From Streptosporangiales bacterium (lineage in GTDB: Bacteria; Actinomycetota; Actinomycetes; Streptosporangiales; WHSR01): a DNA stretch of 36,039 nt. Made by a program: the position numbers and the translations under genes. A model generated the notes under the pieces. It was not told the DNA's origin. It saw only the letters and a list, made by a program, of their open reading frames with translations, and did not search any database. Location: the NCBI GenBank assembly GCA_009379995.1, contig WHSR01000061.1, positions 1 to 36,039 on the forward strand. The letters are read 5' to 3'. This document shows, in pieces, positions 8,985-17,979 of this stretch; positions within the stretch are counted from its first letter, which is position 1, and every line of letters begins with the position of its first letter.

Positions 8985-8996
8985 CCTGTCTAGCCC

Positions 8997-9045
8997 GATG
9001 AGGCCACTCATGCGGACCTAGCGGGTGGGTGGCCCATTCATCCGG
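8997..9045. repeat. Interspersed palindromic repeat, copy A
   Basis: Two 14-15 base units, GGCCACTCATGCGG (9002-9015) and GGCCCATTCATCCGG (9031-9045), start 29 bases apart and are joined by ACCTAGCGGGTGGGT. A GATGAG precedes the first. The same arrangement with identical 29-base spacing recurs at 14927-14977, and a single palindromic unit lies at 35100-35118. The rest of the stretch to 9230 shows no supported gene. Confidence 0.75.
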
Positions 9046-9230
9046 CGGGTCCACCCGATGATGGAGCACCTCGCGATCGGCCCGCAGTGCGGCTTTGCCT
9101 CCACCGCCCGAGGAAACCTGCTGACCGTGGACGACGAACGCCGCAAGCTCGAATTTGGTCGTCGATACCGCCCCAGGGTGTGGGGCTAACCCGGAGACGC
9201 GGAGCGATCCGACCATGGGCCGACGCGGGG

Positions 9231-9517
9231 TCAGCCGCGATCCCGCCTGATGGAGCCGTCCGTGCCGACCAGGAATGACGCGGGGCTCTCGCCGACGTGT
9301 ACCTCCAGGCGGGCCTTCCCCCCACCACTGGCGGCCGGCGCGGAACCCAGCAGCGTCCCATCCCCCTCGCCACCGGCCCTTTTCCCACCGGTCCACCCGG
9401 CGACTCGCCGCCCAGGCTTTCCCCCTGGTCGCCACCCCTCCCCCCGTCCCAGACACCGCAGCCGCTCCCCCCGGCCACCAGAACTATGGCGAACACAAAA
9501 CGGATACCCCGACGCAT
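9231..9517 (-). pseudogene. Small lipoprotein gene, probably frameshifted
   Basis: An ATG at 9517 with GGAGG four bases upstream starts a signal-peptide-like sequence, MRRGIRFVFAIVLVAGGSGC, with a relaxed lipobox ending in Cys20. A Gly/Pro-rich linker follows. Around 9345-9380 the frame turns into implausible Trp/Arg-rich sequence, whereas the neighbouring frame gives LLGSAPAASGGGKARLEVHV and then ESPASFLVGTDGSIRRDRG with a stop at 9231. One lost base in this G-rich region would join the two into a lipoprotein of about 95 residues. In the unshifted frame the protein would instead run on to 9038. Confidence 0.4.
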
Positions 9518-9582
9518 CGATCCTCCGCGCGTGATTACTGCTGAGAGCGTTTCTGCCCAATTGACAACCTGTGGCCAGGTTC

Positions 9583-11133
9583 TCAGTGGACGTAGCGGTC
9601 CTTTCCTTCCCAGTACGGCTTGCGCAGCTCGCGCTTGAGCGGCTTGCCGGTCGGCGACATCGGCAGCGCGTCGACGAACTCGCAGCTGCGGGGCGCCTTG
9701 TAGCCGGCGATCAGCGTCTTGCAGTGGTCGCGGATGTCGTCGGCACTCGCCGTATGATCCGGCTTGAGGACGATGATGGCGTGCACCCGCTCGCCCCATT
9801 CGGGGTCGGGGACGCCGATCACCGCGCACGCAGCGACCGCGGGGTGGGAGCCGACCGCGTTTTCCACCTCGGCGGAGTAGACGTTCTCGCCGCCGCTGAC
9901 GATCATGTCCTTCATGCGGTCGACGACGTAGACGTAGCCGTCATGGTCCATGTAGCCGGCGTCGCCGGTGTGCATCCAGCCGCCACGCACGGCCTGCGCG
10001 GTCTCTTCCGGCTTGTTCCAGTAGCCGAGCATGACGTTCCCGCCGCGGCAGACGATCTCGCCGACCGTGCGGCGCGGTACCTCATTGTCATCGGCGTCCA
10101 CGATCTGCACCTCGACGTTGACGAAGGGACGCCCGGCCGAGCGCAGGTTCTTGCCCACCCGGTGCTCGTCCGGGCCGAGCATGGTCGCGCTCGGGGCGAG
10201 CTCGGTCATTCCGTACCCCTGTCGGAGCGACGCGGCCGGGAACGCCTTCATGGCCCGTGCCAGCACCGCCTCGGTGATGGGTGAGCCACCGTAGCCGACG
10301 TTCCGCACGCTGGACAGGTCGTGGTCGGCGACCGCCGGATGGTCGGCGACCATCTGAAGCATCGTCGGGACGAGGAGCACGCTGCGGACCTGATGCCGTT
10401 CGATCGTCTCGATGACCGCCGCCGGGTCGAACGCCGGCAGGATCACGTGCGTGCCGCCGAGCAACAAGCCTCCCAGCCAGCCGACGCCGAGGGCGACCAG
10501 GTGGAACATGGGCGCGGCGTGCAGCACCCGTTCGCCGGGCACCCGGGCCGGGACGGTCGCCTGGTCTCCCAGCGCCGAGATGAGCAGATTGGCGTGGCTG
10601 AGCATCACGCCCTTGGGGAACCCGGTCGTGCCTCCGGTGTAGAAGAGCCCGGCGAGCGCGTCGCCGCCGCGGCGAGCATCCTCGACCGGCTGGGCACCGG
10701 AGATCAGCTCCTCGTAGCTGAGCATCCCCGCCGGCGGCGAACCGTCCCCGAGGTACACGACCGTCCGCAGGCCGGAGTAGCCATCCCCCAGCGCGGGCAC
10801 CGCCGACGCAAACGCGTCATCGACGAACAGGATGCCGGTCTGCGAATCCTGCAGTGAGTAGACGATCTCGGCCGGACTCCACCGGATGTTGACCGGGTTG
10901 AGCACGCCGTTCGCCCACGGCACGGCCAGCAGGAACTCGGCGTACCGGTCGGAGTTGAGGGCGAGGACGCCAACGCGTTCCCCGTCGCGTACGCCCAGCT
11001 CCCGCAACGCCCCGGCGAGCCGGGCCACCCGGTCGGCCTGCTCGCGAAAGCTACGTACCCGATCACCGAAAATAGTGGCCGGCGCATCGGGACTCTGCTG
11101 CAGGGATCGATGCAGACCTAGGGTCAGGTACAT
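9583..11133 (-). CDS. Acyl-CoA ligase (long-chain fatty acid-CoA ligase type)
   Basis: This 516-residue ANL-superfamily enzyme activates a carboxylic acid as acyl-AMP and transfers it to CoA. All core motifs are present: the phosphate loop YTGGTTGFPKG (165-175), GYGMTE (306-311), HTGD (388-391), the hinge DRMKDMIVSGGENV (405-418) and the catalytic lysine in SPTGK (Lys497). The ATG at 11133 gives the length usual for the family; the frame is open upstream but overlaps the AraC gene. With the AraC regulator, PaaK-like ligase and hydrolase beside it, it probably belongs to a carboxylic-acid catabolic set. Confidence 0.9.
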   Translation of the reverse strand: MYLTLGLHRSLQQSPDAPATIFGDRVRSFREQADRVARLAGALRELGVRDGERVGVLALNSDRYAEFLLAVPWANGVLNPVNIRWSPAEIVYSLQDSQTGILFVDDAFASAVPALGDGYSGLRTVVYLGDGSPPAGMLSYEELISGAQPVEDARRGGDALAGLFYTGGTTGFPKGVMLSHANLLISALGDQATVPARVPGERVLHAAPMFHLVALGVGWLGGLLLGGTHVILPAFDPAAVIETIERHQVRSVLLVPTMLQMVADHPAVADHDLSSVRNVGYGGSPITEAVLARAMKAFPAASLRQGYGMTELAPSATMLGPDEHRVGKNLRSAGRPFVNVEVQIVDADDNEVPRRTVGEIVCRGGNVMLGYWNKPEETAQAVRGGWMHTGDAGYMDHDGYVYVVDRMKDMIVSGGENVYSAEVENAVGSHPAVAACAVIGVPDPEWGERVHAIIVLKPDHTASADDIRDHCKTLIAGYKAPRSCEFVDALPMSPTGKPLKRELRKPYWEGKDRYVH

Positions 11134-11237
11134 GTGCCCGAGCCTGCCGCGCGGACGCGAGACGCCGTAGGCCACAAGCGCACAGCAATAGGCCACGCCT
11201 GCACAACCAACCGAAATGACCGAGCCGCGGAACTGCT

Positions 11238-12203
11238 CTAACCCAGGCTCGCCCCGTTGCCGGTGAGACGGTATTCGCCGGGCGGGACTCCATACGCCGC
11301 CCGGAACACCCGGTTGAAGTGGACCGCGTCGGCGAACCCCCACCGCGCTCCAATCGAGCCCACCGTCTGGGCCCGCAACGCCGGATCCAGCAGATCTCGG
11401 CGGCACCGCTCCAGCCGACGCCGCCGGATCCAACCCGCGACGGTCGTCCCCTCCGTCTCGAACAGCCTGTACAGGTAGCGGACCGAGATGTGATGCGCGG
11501 CGGCGATCGCCGCCGGAGACAGCTCGGAGTCGGCGAGCCGTTCCTCGATGAAACGATGAATGCGCAGCAGGAGGGCCCGCTGCCGGATGTCCGGCGGCAC
11601 CTCATCCCCGCGGTCCAGGCGCGCCGCCAGCGCCACGGAGAGCAGATCGAGGACGGCCGCACTGAGTCGGGCTCCGTCGGCCACCCGGTAGTCGCCGAGG
11701 TGCCGGGGCAGCTGGCGGGCCAGCGAAGAGATCAGCGCACCCGCGCCCCGGCCCCCGGGAATGCCGACACCGGCCAGCAGCGCCAGGTCGTTCGACGGCA
11801 CCGGCAGCAACGTCCGCGGGAACGTCACCGCGACCATCCGCGCCGGCGAGATGGCCCAGTGACACGGCCGCGACAGATCGACGAAGACGAAGTCACCCGG
11901 CCCCAGGCCGGCCTGCCGGCCACCCTGCTCGACCACCGCGCGGCCCCGTACCAGTACATCGATCTTGCACAGCTCCGGATCCGACCGGCGGAGAAGCTTC
12001 GTCGTACGGGCCACCCTGACGGCCGGGCCGGTGATCTCGCAGACCCGGACCAGGCCGACGTCGCCAGTGACGAGACGGCTGCGGAAGTCCGGCCCGCCCG
12101 GAACCCGGAAATCGAGCGGAACGACCGTCTCGCCGACCACATTCTTCCAATAGTCAAGACGCGACGCGACCGGCTCATCCTCGGCCCGAAACACCATGCT
12201 CAT
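11238..12203 (-). CDS. AraC-family transcriptional regulator (intact paralogue)
   Basis: The 321-residue protein has an N-terminal cupin-like AraC_binding_2 domain (LLRRSDPELCKIDVLVRG, GPGDFVFVDLSRPC) and a C-terminal double helix-turn-helix of the AraC/XylS type (AAHHISVRYLYRLFE, RRLERCRRDLLDPAL, YGVPPGEYR). NphR and FeaR, which respond to aromatic compounds, share this layout. It is 104 bases upstream of the acyl-CoA ligase on the same strand and probably controls it. A close relative at 29536-30491 is broken by a frameshift. Confidence 0.9.
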   Translation of the reverse strand: MSMVFRAEDEPVASRLDYWKNVVGETVVPLDFRVPGGPDFRSRLVTGDVGLVRVCEITGPAVRVARTTKLLRRSDPELCKIDVLVRGRAVVEQGGRQAGLGPGDFVFVDLSRPCHWAISPARMVAVTFPRTLLPVPSNDLALLAGVGIPGGRGAGALISSLARQLPRHLGDYRVADGARLSAAVLDLLSVALAARLDRGDEVPPDIRQRALLLRIHRFIEERLADSELSPAAIAAAHHISVRYLYRLFETEGTTVAGWIRRRRLERCRRDLLDPALRAQTVGSIGARWGFADAVHFNRVFRAAYGVPPGEYRLTGNGASLG

Positions 12204-12380
12204 GACGCCCCCGGACAGCTACCCCGCGAGCCTACATGTCGGTCCAACTTTCGCCTATCTCATTTTCCATCACGGGATCGCGCCATGGCTCGTACTTGTG
12301 GCTACCTGTGACTACTTGCGCCGGCGCGCCCGCCGCCATCGCAACATCCAGCGCCGGAACATCGGCCGGCAACTTGTACG

Positions 12381-13770
12381 TCACTTGGCAGATTCACCAC
12401 CTGTGTCGACGAGCTTGAATTTCGCGTCGGGGCCGCTCGCGCGGTGGATCTGATCGACGGGTCTGACCTCAATCGGGGGTGGAACAGCGCCTGCGGCCTC
12501 GAGTTCTCGGGTGACGGCTGCGGCGACGTGTGCCGGGGCGTCGGGTGTCGCGCCGGGGCGCAGGACTACGCGGATGTGGAGGCCCTGAGCGTCGTGGCGG
12601 ACCTGGTACTGGTGCACGTCGAGGCAGTTGGCAATGGCCGTCGTTAGGCCGACCGGCAGGATGTCGACCTGGCCGCCGGCGCGGCCCGGGAGGCGAATGA
12701 TGTCGCCGCTGCGGCCCTCGATGCGGGCGATGCGCCGGTAAGCCCGACCGTAGGTTGCCGCCCTCGGCGAGGGTGACGGAGTCGGAGCGTTCGTAGCGGA
12801 TGAGTGGAAGCGTCCGCGCGGCAAGGTTGGTGACCAGAACCTTGGACCCGGGGCGGCCGGGTGGAACGGATCGATTGTCCTCGTCGACGACTTCGATGAC
12901 GAACAGGTCCTCGTTTATCTCCAGACCGTCACGACCGGGAGGCGCCTGGGCCACCAGGGGCGCCTCGGTGGCTGCGTAGGCCTCCCCGGGCTCGATTTGC
13001 CAGGCGGCGTAGATCCGATCACGTACGTCCGTCGTAACCTGTTCGGCTCCGAGAGCCATGACACGCGGCCGGATGTGCAGCCGTCCCCGCAGTTGCTCGT
13101 CAGCGAGTAGGCCCCACACGGAGGCGTACCCCATCCCGGCCTCGGGCTGGTAGGCGTTCAGGGCGTCGACCGTGTCGGCGATCGGGGTCTTGACCGACAG
13201 CCGTGGCGCCCCGGATGGGCCTTGTTGCAAAACGGCGAATACCCGCTTCGACAGGTGCAACGGACTCGGGGAGCCGATGGCGACGATCCGGGTACCCGGC
13301 CTGATCCCGAAACGGTGGAGCATTCGCAGGTGCACTGCTGTCCAGATCGCCATCTCCTCGGAGGTGTATGCGGTAACGGCGCGTACTCCGCTGGTCCCCG
13401 AGGTCGTAAATATTAGATAATCGCCGCGGAACGGCTCGCCGGGCTCAGGTCCCGACCAGTGAGCATCAACGTCGGCCAGACGCAGCCGCGGGTCCGTGGC
13501 GATCTGGTCGAAGTGCTTCATGAACGTCTCTTTTGACAGGGTGGGCAATTCACCCAGGGGAATATCACCACTACCAGCAACCGAGGGCAAGATGTCCCGG
13601 TAGTAAGGAGAGGCCTGTGCCGCATGCCTCAGCAACGACCGCAACCGATCACGCTGGTACGCCAACAGCTGATCACGGGACCAGACGTCACGGGCGATTA
13701 ATGTCCGGGTAAACGACTCCACCCGGGCCGTCTCGCCCAAGCCCGCAGAGGCAGCAGCCACCATAATCAT
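12381..13770 (-). pseudogene. PaaK-like phenylacetate-CoA ligase family gene with frameshift
   Basis: Reading from ATG 13770 (GAGAGGAT upstream), the protein matches the PaaK/CapK ANL branch: FTTSGTSGVRAVTAYTSEEM is the phosphate loop, YAATEAPLVAQ the A5 region, and PLIRYERSDSVTL precedes the hinge. At about 12740-12757 the frame degenerates into Arg/Pro-rich sequence, while the next frame continues correctly with RRIARIEGRSGDIIRLPGR and an intact C-terminal domain ending at 12381. Skipping one base restores a 462-residue enzyme. It may be a recent pseudogene or a sequencing error; a programmed shift is less likely. Confidence 0.8.
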
Positions 13771-13838
13771 CAGATCCTCTCTCCACCCGGGCGGCGCGGC
13801 ACTCCGCGGGGTGGATCCGACTGTGTAGAGACGACAAA

Positions 13839-14873
13839 TTACCCGTCGGCGGGCTTGCCCAGCGTCCGTGCGAGAAAGTCGAGTACGGTAGTGACATACC
13901 GGTCAGGGGCTACCGTCATCGTTCTCATATGTTCCGCCTCGGGAACGATTAGCGACTCCGCGTTCGGATACGACTCCGCCAGCGCCCGCAATTCGTCGGC
14001 CGGTACGACCACATCCGCGTCACCGCCGATGAACAGCATGGGGAAGTCGTAGCTAGGTTGTTCCGGCGCCGGGCGCCAATCGTCGGGGAGTCCCACCGCC
14101 ACGGCGGTGGCCCGGCTGTGTATTGCCTCAAGGATGGTCATCGCCACCCCGGTCCGTAGCAGCCGAGGTATGGGAAGGAAGCCGGAGCGCAGAAAGTTCC
14201 GCGCGGTCGTGGCGGGATCGGGCCCCGGGCCGCTGTCACAGATCATGGCACCGACCGCGCCATCGAGCAGAGTCAACGAGTGCAGCATCGGGAAGGCTGA
14301 GAATGAGACCCCGTACAACGCAATCCGGGCATCAGGGTAGTCGGCCATCGCACGCACATGCGCGGCCACCGTGGACACATCCTCGTTGAAGCGTCGACTG
14401 AATCGCAAGATTCCGCGATCCCGGAAGCTGTCACCATGGTTACGGAAGTCGAACAGGACCACCGTGTACCCTGACTGATTCAAGAACTGCGCGTAGGGAA
14501 GGCAGTGTGACTTGTCTAGTCCGATGCCATGCCCAAGCACGACCACGCGGCTCGGGTCGCCTCGGCACAACCAGCCATGCAGCGGCGCATTCGCGGAAGG
14601 CACCTTTATCCAGAGCTCGTCGGGATCGAGCCCGAACTCTGCCGGGGCCTTGCGGCGCCGAGGGCGCGGCGGATGGTGTATGGCATACGACAGCCACAGC
14701 CCATACAGGGGTGCCAGCGGTACGCCCAGAACGGTTGCCACCAACACGCGCGGAGATGCGCGCTGAGCAGGGGGCGGCGGGTCCGTCGAGCCGACAGGCT
14801 CGGCGTGTCGGGACCAGTTACCCCATTGCCTGGACATGCCTTCAATATCGGCCCCGCGAGTCCGTTGGTTCAT
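13839..14873 (-). CDS. Membrane-anchored alpha/beta hydrolase
   Basis: The 344-residue product has one hydrophobic segment (about 43-64) ahead of an alpha/beta hydrolase domain. The oxyanion HG motif is in VVLGHGIGLDKSH, the nucleophile is Ser190 in YGVSFSAF, the acid is Asp285 or Asp287 in IGGDADVVV, and the base is His315 in EAEHMR. The nucleophile elbow reads GxSxS rather than GxSxG. Substrate unknown; esterase or peptidase-like activity is plausible. An alternative start is the Met at 14837. It is followed on the same strand, 68 bases on, by the PaaK-like gene. Confidence 0.85.
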   Translation of the reverse strand: MNQRTRGADIEGMSRQWGNWSRHAEPVGSTDPPPPAQRASPRVLVATVLGVPLAPLYGLWLSYAIHHPPRPRRRKAPAEFGLDPDELWIKVPSANAPLHGWLCRGDPSRVVVLGHGIGLDKSHCLPYAQFLNQSGYTVVLFDFRNHGDSFRDRGILRFSRRFNEDVSTVAAHVRAMADYPDARIALYGVSFSAFPMLHSLTLLDGAVGAMICDSGPGPDPATTARNFLRSGFLPIPRLLRTGVAMTILEAIHSRATAVAVGLPDDWRPAPEQPSYDFPMLFIGGDADVVVPADELRALAESYPNAESLIVPEAEHMRTMTVAPDRYVTTVLDFLARTLGKPADG

Positions 14874-14926
14874 AGGACGTCAGCGCACAGGCATTGACAT
14901 TCCGTGCCGAGGTGGCCGACCTCCCC

Positions 14927-14977
14927 GATGGACGGGCCACTCATACGGACCTAGCGGGTGAATGGCCCATTCATCGG
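14927..14977. repeat. Interspersed palindromic repeat, copy B
   Basis: Units GGCCACTCATACGG (14935-14948) and GGCCCATTCATCGG (14964-14977) start 29 bases apart with ACCTAGCGGGTGAAT between, nearly identical to copy A. TGAATGG-C-CCATTCA is a local palindrome. The element overlaps the 3' end of the IclR gene and supplies its stop codon (14971-14973). Confidence 0.75.
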
Positions 14978-15885
14978 AAAGAAACCCGGGAACTGAGCGC
15001 CTCCCCCGCCGCGCGCAGTCGCCGGATGCAGCCCTCGAGCTCGGGCTTGGGCACGTCGGGCCGGAGAATGCCCATCTGAAGCTCGTAACGTACCTCGCCG
15101 GCGGCATCGAACACCGGCGTGACGAGGTAGCTCACCGGGACCGTACGGGCTGAGGCCAGCTCGTCGGCCCGGTAACCGTAGGTGCTGAAGGAACCGAGGA
15201 TCGCGAGCACCTTGGTACGGAGCTCCCGTTGCGTCGGGTCGGCGGCCAGGGCGGCGGCGACCTGGCCGAGCAGTTCGAGCAGATCGGTGTCGGCGCCCGG
15301 CTCCAGGCGCCAGACGCCGACGCCCTCGGACCGGATGGTGGTCAGGAAGCGCCGCAACTGGTCGGCCCGGCGCTGCGGCGTGTCCCGCAGCCACGTCTCG
15401 CGATCGGCGTCGGAGCGCCAGGCCACGACCGCTGCTCCGGCCGGGGCACGCAGCCGGAATCGGGTGCCCGGCGTTACCCCGGCGGGCACCCGGCCGCGGC
15501 CCCGGTGGAGGGCGACGACGGTGAGGTACTCCCCCTCCGCGCGGCTGAGTGCGCACCCGTAGCCGGTCTCCCCCGCCAACGACCGGATCACGGCCTCGGC
15601 GCGTCCAAACTCCGGCAGCCGAGCCCGCACACCCTCCGCGACCGTGAGCAGTTGTGGTCCGAGCGAGTACCTCCGGTCCGGCAGTCGGCGTACCCAGGCC
15701 GCGGCCTCCAGGGCGCTGAGCACGGCCGTAGCCGTGGACCGGTTCAGGCCCAGCATGCGGGCGACCTCGGAGGCCGCGTAGGCATCCGCCGGTCCGGCCG
15801 CCAGGAGCTCGACGACGGCCACCACCCGGTCCGTCGGCGGCGACGCACTGGCAGCACTGGCAGCACTGGCTCTGCCCACCTGCAC
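14971..15885 (-). CDS. IclR-family transcriptional regulator
   Basis: I start this at GTG 15885 because a perfect AAGGAGG lies six bases upstream; a GTG six codons earlier is possible but unsupported. The 304-residue protein has an N-terminal winged helix (SEVARMLGLNRSTATAVLSA) and a C-terminal effector domain (from about residue 90). A short Ala/Ser tract near the N-terminus is encoded by three copies of a nine-base unit (15845-15871). Only 47 bases separate it from the divergent P450 operon at 15933, the usual arrangement for an IclR controlling a catabolic operon. Confidence 0.9.
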   Translation of the reverse strand: MQVGRASAASAASASPPTDRVVAVVELLAAGPADAYAASEVARMLGLNRSTATAVLSALEAAAWVRRLPDRRYSLGPQLLTVAEGVRARLPEFGRAEAVIRSLAGETGYGCALSRAEGEYLTVVALHRGRGRVPAGVTPGTRFRLRAPAGAAVVAWRSDADRETWLRDTPQRRADQLRRFLTTIRSEGVGVWRLEPGADTDLLELLGQVAAALAADPTQRELRTKVLAILGSFSTYGYRADELASARTVPVSYLVTPVFDAAGEVRYELQMGILRPDVPKPELEGCIRRLRAAGEALSSRVSFR

Positions 15886-15932
15886 TGGCTCCCTCCTTGA
15901 CACGGTCGGGTATCCGATTCAGACTCCGCACG

Positions 15933-17156
15933 ATGAGTATGCAACTCAGTGTCGTCGATTATTCGTTACAGATCGACTTCGGTAGCGACGACGACCTCAC
16001 CGACCTGCATGCCACGCTGGTGGACGCCCGCCGGCACGGCGCGGCGGTCGTCGTGCGGTACTTCGGCCGGCGCGCGTTGCTCCTCACCTCGAACGAGCTG
16101 GTGACAGAGGCGTTCCAGGACGAGGCCACCATCCCCGCGGCGGCGAGCTACCGGCTGACCACCGAGCCGGTCCTCGGCACCACCATCCAATGCATGGAAG
16201 GCGAGGAGCACCGACGCAACCGTGCGCTGGTGTTCCCCGCGTTCCGGCCCCGCGTCATGCCGGCCTACCTGAGCTCGATCCTCGAGCCGCTGGCGCACGA
16301 GCTCGTCGACTCCTTCGCGCACCGCGGGGAGGCCGACCTGGTCGCCGAGTTCACCCGGATCTACCCGGCGCTCGTCATCGGCCGGCTGCTCGGGCTGCCG
16401 GCGGCCCCGGAGGACGTACAGCGCTGGGCGCACGACCTGTTCAACTACCCACTCGATCCCGAGGGGGCGCGCCGCTCCGCCGACGAGTTCACCGGCCTCC
16501 TCGCCGAGCTCGTGGCCGCGCGGCGGGTCGAGCCCGGCGACGACCTGCTCTCCACGCTCGCCACGGCCGAGGTGGACGGAGAGCGGCTCGCCGACGAGCA
16601 GATCTTCTCCTTTGCCCGGCTGCTGTTCCCGGCCGGAGCGGACACCACGTACCTTGCCCTGGGCAACCTGCTGTACGCCCTGCTCACGCACCAGGACCAG
16701 TACGAGCGGGTGCTCGGCGACCCGGGAACGCGCGGGTGGGCGGTCGAGGAAGGGCTGCGCTGGGAGCCGCCGGTGGCGTTGCTGCCGCGCGTCGTCCCGG
16801 ACGCGAGCCACTGGCGAGGGATCCCGGTGCCGGAGGGCCGCCTCGTCGTACTCGGTATCGCCGCCGCCAACCGGGACCCGTCCGTCTACGATCTCCCCGA
16901 CCGGTTCGACGTCGACCGGCGCGCGAGCGCCACCCTCGCCTTCGGTTCGGGGCCGCACTACTGCCTCGGCTCCCACCTCGCCCGCGCCGAGCTGGAAGCG
17001 GCGCTCGGCGTACTGCTCGACCGGCTCCCCGGCCTTCGGCTCGTCGCTCCGGAACGGGTCCGGATCCGCGGGGTGCTCGGCGGAACCGCGCTCCGCGGCC
17101 CCGACCGCCTACCCGTCCGGTTCGAGGCGCCCCGCGGCTCGACGGATCTCCGGTGA
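15933..17156 (+). CDS. Cytochrome P450
   Basis: A 407-residue soluble bacterial P450. The I-helix oxygen-activation motif is AGADTT (234-239), the K-helix ExxR is Glu273-Arg276, and the haem loop FGSGPHYCLG has Cys344 as axial ligand. No family assignment is secure. The start may be ATG 15933 or 15939; no strong ribosome binding site precedes either. It heads an operon with an SDR (17164) and a DapB-like dehydrogenase (17980). No ferredoxin gene lies nearby, so electrons must come from partners encoded elsewhere. Confidence 0.93.
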   Translation: MSMQLSVVDYSLQIDFGSDDDLTDLHATLVDARRHGAAVVVRYFGRRALLLTSNELVTEAFQDEATIPAAASYRLTTEPVLGTTIQCMEGEEHRRNRALVFPAFRPRVMPAYLSSILEPLAHELVDSFAHRGEADLVAEFTRIYPALVIGRLLGLPAAPEDVQRWAHDLFNYPLDPEGARRSADEFTGLLAELVAARRVEPGDDLLSTLATAEVDGERLADEQIFSFARLLFPAGADTTYLALGNLLYALLTHQDQYERVLGDPGTRGWAVEEGLRWEPPVALLPRVVPDASHWRGIPVPEGRLVVLGIAAANRDPSVYDLPDRFDVDRRASATLAFGSGPHYCLGSHLARAELEAALGVLLDRLPGLRLVAPERVRIRGVLGGTALRGPDRLPVRFEAPRGSTDLR

Positions 17157-17163
17157 GGATCGC

Positions 17164-17952
17164 ATGACTACCGAGCTCTTCCGGCTCACCGACCGCGCCG
17201 CCGTGGTCACCGGCGCCGGACGCGGCATCGGTGCCGCGGCTGCGGTCACCCTGGCCGAGGCGGGCACCGACGTCGTCATCTCGTCGCGGACCGAGGCCGA
17301 TCTGCGCAAGGTCGCCGCCGAGGTGGAGAAGGCCGGCCGGCGGGCCATCGTGGTTCCCGCCGACCTCAACGACCTGACGGCCGTCGCCGGTCTGGCCGAA
17401 GCCGCGCGGGAGGCCTTTGGCCGCCTCGACGTCGTCGTCAACAACGTGGGTGGCACCTATCCGCGCGCGTTCCTCGACACCACGCCGGACTTCCTGGAGA
17501 GGGCGTTCCACTTCAACGTGAGCACCGCGCACGCGCTCACCCGCGCCGCGGTGCCGCTCCTCCTGGAGGACGGCGGCGGTGCCGTCGTCAACATCTCGTC
17601 GACGATGGGACGCATCGCCGGGCGCGGCTACCTCGCCTACGGCACGGCCAAGGCGGCTCTCGCCCACTACACCCGGCTCGCCGCCCGCGACCTCGCCCCC
17701 CGGATCCGGGTGAACGCCATCGCGGTCGGCTCGGTCGCCACCTCGGCCCTCGAGCTGGTACTCGGCGACGACGAGCTGCGGCGCCGGATGGAGGAGGGGA
17801 CGCCGCTGCGGCGCATCGGCTCGGCGGAGGAGATCGCCGCCACTGTGCTCTACCTCGCCTCCGCCGCCGGCGGGTACGTGACGGGCAGGGTGCTCGAGGT
17901 GGACGGCGGACTCCAGGAGCCCAACCTCGACCTCGGCATCGACGACCTCTGA
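17164..17952 (+). CDS. Short-chain dehydrogenase/reductase
   Basis: The 262-residue product is a classical SDR: TGAGRGIG (16-23), NNVG (93-96, the usual NNAG with Val), catalytic Ser146, Tyr159 and Lys163 in YGTAK, and a C-terminal G-Y-V-T-G-R-V-L-E-V-D-G-G signature. It starts seven bases after the P450 stop with TGAGGAT as overlapping ribosome binding site, so it is clearly co-transcribed. Oxidation of the alcohol made by the P450 is a natural role, by inference from order only. Confidence 0.92.
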   Translation: MTTELFRLTDRAAVVTGAGRGIGAAAAVTLAEAGTDVVISSRTEADLRKVAAEVEKAGRRAIVVPADLNDLTAVAGLAEAAREAFGRLDVVVNNVGGTYPRAFLDTTPDFLERAFHFNVSTAHALTRAAVPLLLEDGGGAVVNISSTMGRIAGRGYLAYGTAKAALAHYTRLAARDLAPRIRVNAIAVGSVATSALELVLGDDELRRRMEEGTPLRRIGSAEEIAATVLYLASAAGGYVTGRVLEVDGGLQEPNLDLGIDDL

Positions 17953-17979
17953 CCGACGCGCAAGCGAAGGGAGCCCGCC

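Noticed and set aside
8965..9456. Minus-strand frame of 163 codons over the repeat copy A region
   Set aside because: Low-complexity Gly/Arg/Trp composition, and its end translates the repeat element; a similar translated motif appears at copy B, which reflects the DNA repeat and not a protein family.
15845..15871. Three tandem nine-base units (GCACTGGCA type)
   Set aside because: It lies inside the IclR coding region and simply encodes an Ala/Ser tract; too short to be a separate element.
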